Source: Firm-04 sp045596625 (GTDB lineage Bacteria; Bacillota; Clostridia; Oscillospirales; Ruminococcaceae). Taken from it: a stretch of DNA of 64,000 nt. Location: contig JAZOCU010000009.1 in NCBI GenBank assembly GCA_045596625.1, positions 14,620 through 78,619 on the forward strand, read 5' to 3'. Below the pieces are notes generated by a model that worked only from the letters and a program-made list of their open reading frames with translations, ran no database searches and was not told where the DNA came from. Of the stretch, positions 1 to 7,218 are shown piece by piece (positions within the stretch are counted from its first letter, which is position 1; the number at the start of each line of letters is the position of its first letter). The position numbers and the translations under genes are program-made.

Positions 1-283
1 TCAGTTGATAGCAGCCATTTTCAGCATCATAATTCGTATGTGTATGCTCACCTTGCGCCGCAAATTCACACTGCGCATCTGCAACACGATGACAGTCATC
101 CGTATGCACATGCGCCTCAAGCGGGCATACCAGCTTACCGGTCACACTATCTGCCGGCTGCGTTAAAACATAGGGCACCGCAAAAGATACTATAATGGAT
201 AAGGCCACAACTAACGCAAGATATCGCTTAAAACGAATCTGCTGATCTAAATATCGCTTAACTGTAAACTGCAATTCTTTCAC
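1..283 (-). CDS. Membrane-anchored His/Cys-rich surface protein, N-terminal part (runs off the window)
   Basis: An open frame of 94 codons starts with GTG at 283 behind a good GGAGGG ribosome site and continues past the left edge without a stop, so only the N-terminus is seen. Residues 1-20 are basic, residues about 21-40 form one hydrophobic segment (signal anchor or signal peptide), and the exported part begins with closely spaced His and Cys residues (CPLEAHVHTDDCH, then EHTHTNYD). Such H-x-H...C motifs occur in repeat-containing Gram-positive surface proteins; that assignment is inferred from the motif alone. It lies 57 bp downstream of signal peptidase I on the same strand and is probably co-transcribed with it, perhaps as its substrate. 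Function not recognised. Confidence 0.6.
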   Translation of the reverse strand, partial: MKELQFTVKRYLDQQIRFKRYLALVVALSIIVSFAVPYVLTQPADSVTGKLVCPLEAHVHTDDCHRVADAQCEFAAQGEHTHTNYDAENGCYQL

Positions 284-339
284 TAAGCACCCTCCTCTCT
301 GAATGCATTCAATTGCATCTTATTTGATTTACCGCAACT

Positions 340-921
340 TTATAAAGGATGAATCTGTTCCCAAGGCCAGATCCGGAAAAACACTCTGCCGATCACGTAT
401 TCATCTGCAATACAGCCAACTGAAGAAGCGCGGCTGTCAATGGATGTCTCGCGATGATCACCAAGCACAAAATAACGATTTTCCGGCACTTGATAAGGAA
501 ACTCTACGTCACATTGTCCCAGTGATTTTACATCGATATACGGTTCGAACAGCTCTTCTCCGTTCACATAAACGGTGCCGTCATCCTCAATATCGATCCA
601 ATCGCCTGGCAAGCCGATCACTCGCTTCAGCAAAATCTTATTGTTGAAATGAAATGCTATGATATCACCGCATTCGATTTTGCTCCATTCACTGCAAATC
701 ACATATTCATCATTTTGCAGTGTCGGTGTCATACTGGTTCCCGTTACTCGCAGAACCGGTAAAAACAGCATAGAGATCAGCACTGCTATGGCAGCTACCA
801 CGATCAACGAGCCAATCGTACTGACGATCATCTTGCGAAAATCTCTACGATATTGCAAGCGCTTCATTTCCTGTGCAAGCTGTTCCGAAGTCGGCAAGTT
901 TTGCAGCTGCAGCTCAGTCAT
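340..921 (-). CDS. lepB: Signal peptidase I
   Basis: Type I signal peptidase of 193 residues, the size usual for Bacillota SipS-type enzymes. It cleaves signal peptides from secreted proteins at the outer face of the membrane. One membrane anchor lies at about residues 33-56. The catalytic serine sits in GTSMTPTL, the general-base lysine in LLKRVIGLPGD, and the conserved GDxRxxSxDSR box reads GDHRETSIDSR, with His where most have Asn. The start ATG overlaps the stop of the coiled-coil gene (918-921), so the two are translationally coupled. The next gene encodes an anchored surface protein, which suggests a dedicated export role, although a housekeeping one is equally possible. Confidence 0.93.
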   Translation of the reverse strand: MTELQLQNLPTSEQLAQEMKRLQYRRDFRKMIVSTIGSLIVVAAIAVLISMLFLPVLRVTGTSMTPTLQNDEYVICSEWSKIECGDIIAFHFNNKILLKRVIGLPGDWIDIEDDGTVYVNGEELFEPYIDVKSLGQCDVEFPYQVPENRYFVLGDHRETSIDSRASSVGCIADEYVIGRVFFRIWPWEQIHPL

Positions 922-1187
922 ATCGCCGTTCCCTCCGCTTTGCTTTCACTCTGCTCCGGTCCTCTCTGTCCGAGAGTCGGATCAAGTGTCCGCTTAACAG
1001 CATCAGAAACCGCGTCAACCAACCGCTGCATACTTGCCTCTGACAATGCGATTCCGGCAGTGCCTGTTGCTATCTGCTGCTTCAGCGCTTCATTGTCTTG
1101 TCGAAGCGTTTCATTTTCCTTTTGCAGATAAAACAAAATCTCCAGCAGATCAGCACGTTTCAGCTTCCGTAATTCCTTATCAGTCAT
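918..1187 (-). CDS. Small coiled-coil protein upstream of lepB
   Basis: A protein of 89 residues with no signal peptide or membrane segment. Residues about 5-45 are predicted coiled coil (KELRKLKRADLLEILFYLQK, then ENETLRQDNEALKQQ), followed by an amphipathic stretch and a polar tail. AAGGAG lies about 12 nt before the ATG, and a TTGACT-17-TATAAT promoter lies about 85 bp upstream. It is the first gene of the operon with lepB. Similar small KELRKL-type proteins often precede signal peptidase or surface-protein genes in Ruminococcaceae (recollection, not a search). A role as a scaffold for the export genes is conceivable but unproven. Confidence 0.75.
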   Translation of the reverse strand: MTDKELRKLKRADLLEILFYLQKENETLRQDNEALKQQIATGTAGIALSEASMQRLVDAVSDAVKRTLDPTLGQRGPEQSESKAEGTAI

Positions 1188-1272
1188 TATTTCAACAGAC
1201 TCCTTGTAGTTAGGTGTTAAGTCATAAATTGTTCATAAATTGCATAGTTATAGCTCAACTTTTATATGCTTA

Positions 1273-1301
1273 ATTATACAATTCATAATCAGAAAAGTCA
1301 A
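1273..1301 (-). promoter_or_regulatory. SigA-type promoter for the coiled-coil/lepB operon
   Basis: On the minus strand, -35 TTGACT (1296-1301), a 17-nt spacer and -10 TATAAT (1273-1278). It is correctly placed upstream of the start at 1187, giving a leader of about 80 nt. Confidence 0.75.
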
Positions 1302-1500
1302 GCATAATTTCCCTTTCCATGTCAAGTTCTACATTAACTACATAACTCAAACAATTTGTTTGTGCATTTTGTACATCGGGATTCTACAATCCGTAATATT
1401 TATTGCCATGTTGCGCTTTAGTATTTCATTGCAATTCGCGAGAATAATATACCTATATTGCTATAGAAGAACAAAAGCGAAATCAGTCTGCTTTTAAAGA

Positions 1501-1757
1501 GATGCTTTTCATTTCGGAAACGGGGCTGTGGAGATAACTTAAACCTAGGTCCATATGACGCAAGGCTCCCTGCAAGGATAGCTTCGATGTGTCTGCCCTA
1601 TTGACATTGAACCAATCACTGTCCTTTGTTTCTATTTTACAAAATTTCGTCTGATATAGTATGAAAAGGAGCGTCCGCAGACATTCCTTTCACTATTGTG
1701 ATAGATTATTCAGTTATAGATAGCACGAAGCTCCCCAAATGGGGAGCTTCGGTTTTT
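1501..1757 (+). ncRNA. Candidate small RNA or untranslated transcript ending in a strong terminator
   Basis: The stretch 1188-1833 has no convincing gene. Its right half (about 1520-1640) is less AT-rich than its surroundings and has short self-complementary blocks (GCAAGGCTCCCTGC; an AAAGGA...TCCTTT pair near 1665-1690). It ends in a textbook forward terminator at 1725-1757. Because no forward gene precedes the terminator, a forward non-coding transcript is the simplest reading. I compared it by eye with SRP RNA, RNase P RNA, tmRNA and 6S RNA and cannot assign it. The 5' end is unknown; a TGATATAGT extended -10 at about 1651-1659 could start a transcript of roughly 95 nt. Confidence 0.35.
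1725..1757 (+). terminator. Intrinsic terminator without an upstream forward gene
   Basis: A perfect stem, GAAGCTCCCC / GGGGAGCTTC with an AAAT loop, is followed by GGTTTTT on the plus strand. There is no T-run on the minus-strand side, so it does not serve the convergent dockerin gene well. Confidence 0.85.
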
Positions 1758-1833
1758 CTGTCCAAAACAGGACCGATCCAATCACAACGAGGAGGAGGTC
1801 TTTTATAGCTGTGAAGAATTCCACAGTTACAAA

Positions 1834-4800
1834 TCAGACAGCATTTTGTGGGCCAAGACTCTCAGCCGGAATCAGCGCAGCTAAATATCGCAGCAGAAGA
1901 AGGGTGTCTGATGAATCGATGATTCCATCGTAGCAGCAATCCGCATTGTGCAGACCATCCGGGGTGATGTTGATTTCAGTATTCTCCGTAATAAACCGGT
2001 TGATCAGGACGACATCATCAATCTTTAACAGACCATCTGTATTAATATCGCCGAAGAGAATTGATCCGACTACAAAACAGTCGGTTTCAGAAGTCGTTTC
2101 CTGTGGCACATAGGTGATCAACAGAGTACCGGTTTCATCTGCAACAGCATCGATGATATAGAGAATCTCCTCGGAAGACAGGTCAGCTTTTGAATCGAAC
2201 ATCTCATAGAAGTAGTACGTCATGTTGGGAGTCAAATCTGTAAAGGTGAGTGTAACGGTTTCTTTCTCTACAGGCTCTTCAGGAGCAGGATCATCGGCTG
2301 GCGGAGCATCCATCGCAATAAATGCGATGGTGTTGGTATCTGCATATTGATGTGCGTAACTATCAGTGTAGGCGGTGATGGTCAGAGAATCGGTTGACAT
2401 TGAGATCATCGGTATTCGAATGGATAAGGAATTAGGGCTGGGGCCACTTGTGGTCATTGATACCGTCAATTTTTGATAGAGAACCTCGGACGTGGGGGAT
2501 GCACTTATAATCTGACACTCTTTGTTTAGAACACATAATTCTTTCGGTGAGGTAGTGTTGTGTAGTTGCACCGAGATCGCATCACCCAATGCATCCAAAA
2601 CCGACTCGCTCAATTGCGCCGTATTAACATTGTATAATTGCTCCATACAAAATACACTGATGGTCGCGGGAAGCGTGAGGGAACAGAGTTTTGTGCCGAT
2701 GAAATTATAGTCGCCCAATGCAGTCAGTGAGTCGGGCAGCTGAATGAAGATCAGATTAGTGCACAGAGCAAAGGCTTGTCTTCCGATTGTTGTGATTGAA
2801 TCCGGCAAATCAATGGCGCGTATTTTTGTACAGCCGGCAAATGAAAAAATCCCGATTGACTGTATGCCATTTTGGATGGTGACTGAAGTCAGCGCGGTGC
2901 AGCCCTGACATAGATAATCGGGAATAGAAGAAATGCTTCTTGGCAGGAACAGATTCGTTAATGCAGTACATTCCGCAAACGCACCTTCGCCCAATGACTG
3001 CAAGCTATCGGAAAGATTGATATACTGCAGGCTGCTGCATCCATAAAAAGCCCAATTGCCAATGCTTATTACCGATGAAGGAATATAGATGCTTTTCAGT
3101 TGCTTACAATTATAAAAAACGCCATTTTCAATTGTTTGCAGTCTGTAAGGCAGCTTTACATTGGTCAGATTATCACAATCTCCAAACGCCCATATTTGAA
3201 GATCAATGAGTGATGAGGGCAACTCTATGGAAGAAAGATTATCGCAATTATAAAATGCCCAATGGCCAATTATTTGTAGTGCAGCTGGAAAATGCATATC
3301 AGTCAGACTCGTGCAATTCAGAAATGCATTATTACCGATATTGATGAGCGTTATGGGCAGGTTTACAGTTTTAAGGTCAGGACATTGTGCAAATCCACCT
3401 GGTGCAATGCTAATGACAGGCTTGCCGTCATATATGTAGGGAATTGTGATTGAAGTAATGCCAGGCATAGATTGAGTGCTGTCATTCCGAGTCAGACTAA
3501 CCTCATATCCATTTCCATCATTGATAAGTCTATAACTCAGTGAATACTCCGCTTCTGTGTTTTCCCCGGATGAATCCGTTTCCGGTGAATCAGCTTTCGT
3601 TCCGTCATTTGGGCAGGTTCCAAACCCACCACGCATAAGCGTATATGAATAATAATATGATCCGATTGGCCCGGACACCGGTCGGAATTCTTTCGAGATT
3701 CCAAATGTATCCAACACTTCAATACCTAATTCGATCTTGAGGACAAAGTTGAGCTGTGACGAAATACATATATTGCACGCGTGAGAAGTATTATAGGTGA
3801 AATCTATTAATTCAATACCAACAGCTAATGTGCAGTAAATGTTGAGAGCTTCTTCGGCTAAGAGGTAAATTTCAGCAACCACACCAAGACCAAGAAACGC
3901 ACTGCCTTCAACGCAAAAAACAGGATCACCGCAACCGGTATAACTCAGATTCTGATAGCCATTCTTTTTGGAAAGAGACATTCCCAATGTACCTTCCATA
4001 GAAGTGCCAATCGAAGCAGAACCTTCCAGTTCCAATGCCACAAATGGATACAATTCAACCGTAATACCCGGGTAGACCGGCAATACGAAGCCAGGCATTT
4101 CGACGCGCAAAGAATCCTCTTGCAATGTATCATTGTCAATGATGATATCGACGCCAATTGTGAACTCATAATCCGCCCGCAGAGTCACAATTTTTTCTCC
4201 ATCCATTACATAGTATTCGAACTCGGGCTGCATGATCAGCTCGCCTGTGCCGTGAACAACTCCCACATCAAAGGATACTTCGTAAGAAGAAATGGGCTTA
4301 TCCGGATCGATTGCCTTGGACATGATTACTTCTACACCTTCATCCGCAGCATCGGCATCAATTTCAGGCACAGTATTCGTTGCCTCCAAGCGGAAGAATT
4401 GGAAGAGCTCTTCCATATCCAGATTGGGATCTTCAGTGATTGTGATGTAATTTGTATTCGCATCAATATTGATGTCTGCGACTTTCAGAACGACCCTGTT
4501 GGCATCTGCCTGATCGAACACCACGATATCACCGAGCTGCAAATTGATGATTCTTTGCTCGGCATTGGTAATCGTGTACACCATCGTACCATCAAACGGA
4601 TTTTCCTCAGCGTTGACCGTGTTCAGAGCAGCATTAGATTCGACAATCATGCAGTCGTCCGAAAAAACAGCGAAATTATACGGCTCCTCTTCTGAAGACT
4701 CCGTCTCCAGTATGAGAATCTGCTCGGCGGGTAACTCGTCAAAGTCGGAAAGCGTGGTGGCGAAAAATTCAGCCATATATCGCGTCTGACGATTATTCGT

Positions 4801-5262
4801 AAACGATGCGCAAAGCGGTTCTTTGGTTTCTGGATCAGCTAAATACGCTTTTGCAAGGTAATAAGTAGGCATAGTGTCCGTATCAATGGTGACAGTAACG
4901 TTGGTTTGACCGGCATAAACCGGCTGAGTTCCCGTGGCATAAAGTTCTGTCCCATCATCAGAATAAAGCGCAACGATCAGTAAGCCGTCGCACTGTGTCT
5001 GAAATTGCACATTGGCCATAATGTCATTCATTTCCAATGCATGGATCAAACTTCCCTTACTCTGTTCGTTCTCTTCTGACGCAGAGTCGGACGACAAATC
5101 CTTGGCAAGGAGTTTTCCGATCGAATCGGTCGCTGATACGCTGACTTCCATATCACTACAGTTTGCTGCATCGGAAATCCCCGCTGCAGTGGCAGAAAAA
5201 CCTGACATCATAAATGTGTTTGCTAAAAGTAGTGAGGTTAGTGCGGACAGTATGCGCTTCAA
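1834..5262 (-). CDS. Secreted leucine-rich-repeat protein with C-terminal dockerin
   Basis: Exported protein of 1142 residues. A signal peptide (1-28) is followed by about 550 residues of unrecognised beta-rich sequence. Residues about 600-875 hold BspA/LRR_5-type leucine-rich repeats (recurring IGNNAFLNC..L, IGHWAFYNC..L, IGNWAFYGC..L). An acidic/Pro linker near 955 leads to a type I dockerin at about 1071-1136: Ca-loop GDINTDGLLKIDD, a second loop from DCCYDGIIDSSD, and LGPQ near the end. No catalytic domain is recognised. It should dock onto a cellulosomal cohesin and may bind cells, plant surface or protein. The start is TTG at 5262, the only in-frame start behind AAAAGGAG; the nearby ATG hits a stop after four codons. 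The LRR part looks more AT-rich than the flanking genes, a hint of separate origin. Confidence 0.88.
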   Translation of the reverse strand: MKRILSALTSLLLANTFMMSGFSATAAGISDAANCSDMEVSVSATDSIGKLLAKDLSSDSASEENEQSKGSLIHALEMNDIMANVQFQTQCDGLLIVALYSDDGTELYATGTQPVYAGQTNVTVTIDTDTMPTYYLAKAYLADPETKEPLCASFTNNRQTRYMAEFFATTLSDFDELPAEQILILETESSEEEPYNFAVFSDDCMIVESNAALNTVNAEENPFDGTMVYTITNAEQRIINLQLGDIVVFDQADANRVVLKVADINIDANTNYITITEDPNLDMEELFQFFRLEATNTVPEIDADAADEGVEVIMSKAIDPDKPISSYEVSFDVGVVHGTGELIMQPEFEYYVMDGEKIVTLRADYEFTIGVDIIIDNDTLQEDSLRVEMPGFVLPVYPGITVELYPFVALELEGSASIGTSMEGTLGMSLSKKNGYQNLSYTGCGDPVFCVEGSAFLGLGVVAEIYLLAEEALNIYCTLAVGIELIDFTYNTSHACNICISSQLNFVLKIELGIEVLDTFGISKEFRPVSGPIGSYYYSYTLMRGGFGTCPNDGTKADSPETDSSGENTEAEYSLSYRLINDGNGYEVSLTRNDSTQSMPGITSITIPYIYDGKPVISIAPGGFAQCPDLKTVNLPITLINIGNNAFLNCTSLTDMHFPAALQIIGHWAFYNCDNLSSIELPSSLIDLQIWAFGDCDNLTNVKLPYRLQTIENGVFYNCKQLKSIYIPSSVISIGNWAFYGCSSLQYINLSDSLQSLGEGAFAECTALTNLFLPRSISSIPDYLCQGCTALTSVTIQNGIQSIGIFSFAGCTKIRAIDLPDSITTIGRQAFALCTNLIFIQLPDSLTALGDYNFIGTKLCSLTLPATISVFCMEQLYNVNTAQLSESVLDALGDAISVQLHNTTSPKELCVLNKECQIISASPTSEVLYQKLTVSMTTSGPSPNSLSIRIPMISMSTDSLTITAYTDSYAHQYADTNTIAFIAMDAPPADDPAPEEPVEKETVTLTFTDLTPNMTYYFYEMFDSKADLSSEEILYIIDAVADETGTLLITYVPQETTSETDCFVVGSILFGDINTDGLLKIDDVVLINRFITENTEINITPDGLHNADCCYDGIIDSSDTLLLLRYLAALIPAESLGPQNAV

Positions 5263-5306
5263 TTGATCAACATCTCCTTTTGGTGTTTTAGCATTTTGAC
5301 TCGTTG

Positions 5307-5335
5307 ATTATACCATGTTTTATCAGATTGGTCAA
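5307..5335 (-). promoter_or_regulatory. Promoter of the dockerin-LRR gene
   Basis: Minus strand: -35 TTGACC (5330-5335), 17-nt spacer, -10 TATAAT (5307-5312), giving a leader of about 40 nt before the TTG start. Confidence 0.8.
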
Positions 5336-5503
5336 GTGATTGTGCAAGTAAACGATACCTGTAGATGCTGTACTACAATAGATATTGGACAAAGCGAAAA
5401 GAGAACAGACTTATCCCCCCACGAATTTACGTCGCATTGTTCTAAACCTTCCACGGAACACATATGCATAACCAAGATTCATTCTATGAACGAGGTGTTT
5501 TTC

Positions 5504-6247
5504 ATGAAACAGATTTGGAAGAAGATCGGGAAAAACAGCATGTGGCTTTTGCTGATGCTGGGTCTCTGTGGCGTTGGTATTCGTATTGCACTGGCAAATG
5601 CCGCGCCCTACTCCCCTGATGCCCTGCCCACGGTGGCACAATCCAACAGCAAGGATGTGATTTTTGTCCTTGATGCCGGGCATGGAGGCATGGACGGCGG
5701 CTGCTCAACCGCTGACGGAGTGCCGGAAAAAGGCATCAATCTGAACATTATGCTTAATCTCCGTGAAATGCTTGAAGCAATGGGCTATCCTGTGGTCGTT
5801 ACCAGAGACAGTGATCGTTCCATACATGACAAGGGCATCGAAGGAATCGCCAATCAGAAAAGCTCAGATATGGATAACCGACTTGCTCTTTTTAATAAGT
5901 ATGACAATGCCGTTTGCATATCTATTCATCAAAATCAGTTTACAGATCCTCAATACAGTGGTGCGCAAATGTTTTATTCCGATACCAATCCACAGAGTGA
6001 AGCATTGGCTCAGCAGCTTCAGAATCAATTCCGCGAAATGCTGCAGCCTGAAAATCAACGTGAAATCAAATTATGCGGCACAGAACTGTTTCTTTGCTAT
6101 TATTGCAAAAATCCAACCGTTATGGTAGAATGCGGTTTCTTATCGAATCCCAGTGAAGCAGCACTGCTCAAAACTACTGAGTATCAGCAGAAAGTTTCCT
6201 TTACTATCTTCAGTGCAATTCAGCAATGGATCAGTACACAAAAATAA
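5504..6247 (+). CDS. cwlD: N-acetylmuramoyl-L-alanine amidase, CwlD-like
   Basis: Zinc amidase (Amidase_3) of 247 residues that cuts the bond between muramic acid and the stem peptide. A hydrophobic N-terminal segment (about residues 12-30) exports or anchors it. Active-site landmarks are LDAGHGG (Zn His), the Glu in PEKGINLN, SIHQN (second Zn His) and VECGFLSNPSEA (catalytic Glu). The length matches B. subtilis CwlD, which makes muramic-lactam in spore cortex; a housekeeping role is also possible. An ATG at 5504 with GAGGTG upstream is preferred over the longer frame from 5315, which lacks a ribosome site and would precede the hydrophobic segment. The gene stands alone and ends at a bidirectional terminator. 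Confidence 0.85.
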   Translation: MKQIWKKIGKNSMWLLLMLGLCGVGIRIALANAAPYSPDALPTVAQSNSKDVIFVLDAGHGGMDGGCSTADGVPEKGINLNIMLNLREMLEAMGYPVVVTRDSDRSIHDKGIEGIANQKSSDMDNRLALFNKYDNAVCISIHQNQFTDPQYSGAQMFYSDTNPQSEALAQQLQNQFREMLQPENQREIKLCGTELFLCYYCKNPTVMVECGFLSNPSEAALLKTTEYQQKVSFTIFSAIQQWISTQK

Positions 6248-6263
6248 TTCTAACGCCATCAAA

Positions 6264-6300
6264 AAAGCTGTATTTGACCTTAATGATCAAATACAGCTTT
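6264..6300. terminator. Bidirectional terminator between cwlD and trxB
   Basis: A 14-bp perfect stem (AAAGCTGTATTTGA / TCAAATACAGCTTT) with A/T runs on both sides serves the two convergent genes. Confidence 0.88.
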
Positions 6301-6309
6301 TCCTATTAC

Positions 6310-7218
6310 TTATTGTGCATCGAGGAATCGGCAGGCTGCCAACGCTGCAGTTGCACCATCAGCAGTTGCTGTTACAATCTGTCGAACAGCTTTTGTCCGA
6401 CAATCCCCTGCCACAAACAAACCTGGTGTATCGGTCAGACAACGCTCATCCGCAATCAAATAACCATAATCATCCAATGCCGCACAGGATGCAAACGCTT
6501 CATTATCCGGCTGCTGCCCGATCGCCACAAAGACACCGTTCACAGCAAGCTGCTCCTGCACACCGTTATCATATCGGATCTCAATGCTTTCCAGTACGCT
6601 CTCTCCGAAAAGGGCTGTTACCTTAGCTCCGGTGATCACCTTGATATTAGCAATCTTTTCGATCCTTGCCTGCAAGACCCGCTCTCCGGTCAAAGTCGGC
6701 AGATTCTGCACAATGGTAACCTGATCACATAGCTCGGAAAGCAAAACGGCATCCTGCAAAGCAGTATTTCCCCCGCCAATCACAGCCACTTTCTGGCCAC
6801 GGAAAAAAGCACCGTCACATACAGCACAATAACAAACACCGGCACCTACCAGACGTTCTTCATCCGGTAAACCAAGCATTCTATGTTTTGCACCGGTAGC
6901 GAGAATCACTGTCTTACCTTGATACGATGCATATTCTCCCTTTACAGTAAAACCGCTTTCCTCACGAGAAATACCTGTTACCGTATCCAACTCCACATCA
7001 ACATTCTGTGCCTGCACCTGAGATAATAACTGCTCTGCAAAGGCACTGCCGCTGATTGCCATTTGGGTAGGATAATTCTCGATCTTGGGAGAAAACGTGA
7101 TCTGACCGCCAAAATTTTCCTTCTCGATCACCAATACACGCTTTTCTGCACGACCGGCATACAGGGCAGCAGTCAATCCCGCCGGACCTGCGCCAATAAT
7201 CACAATATCATACATCAT
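6310..7218 (-). CDS. trxB: Thioredoxin reductase
   Basis: FAD/NAD(P)H-dependent thioredoxin reductase of 302 residues. It shows the FAD-binding GAGPAG near the N-terminus, the redox pair CAVC in CAVCDGAFFRG, the NAD(P) motif GGGNTALQDA and a C-terminal FAD motif around GLFVAGDC. The start ATG at 7218 overlaps the nrdD stop (ATGA), with GGAG 10 nt upstream; the longer frame opening at TTG 7236 is not needed. Its translational coupling to NrdD, which ends in a thioredoxin-like domain, suggests that it re-reduces that domain. It could also serve general thioredoxins. Confidence 0.95.
   Translation of the reverse strand: MMYDIVIIGAGPAGLTAALYAGRAEKRVLVIEKENFGGQITFSPKIENYPTQMAISGSAFAEQLLSQVQAQNVDVELDTVTGISREESGFTVKGEYASYQGKTVILATGAKHRMLGLPDEERLVGAGVCYCAVCDGAFFRGQKVAVIGGGNTALQDAVLLSELCDQVTIVQNLPTLTGERVLQARIEKIANIKVITGAKVTALFGESVLESIEIRYDNGVQEQLAVNGVFVAIGQQPDNEAFASCAALDDYGYLIADERCLTDTPGLFVAGDCRTKAVRQIVTATADGATAALAACRFLDAQ

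Noticed and set aside
1501..1640. 6S RNA, SRP RNA, RNase P RNA or tmRNA
   Set aside because: None of the conserved core sequences of these RNAs could be found by eye on either strand, so no class name is given.
5315..5503. N-terminal extension of the CwlD-like amidase
   Set aside because: It has no ribosome site and would place 63 residues before a clear signal anchor; ATG 5504 has GAGGTG upstream.
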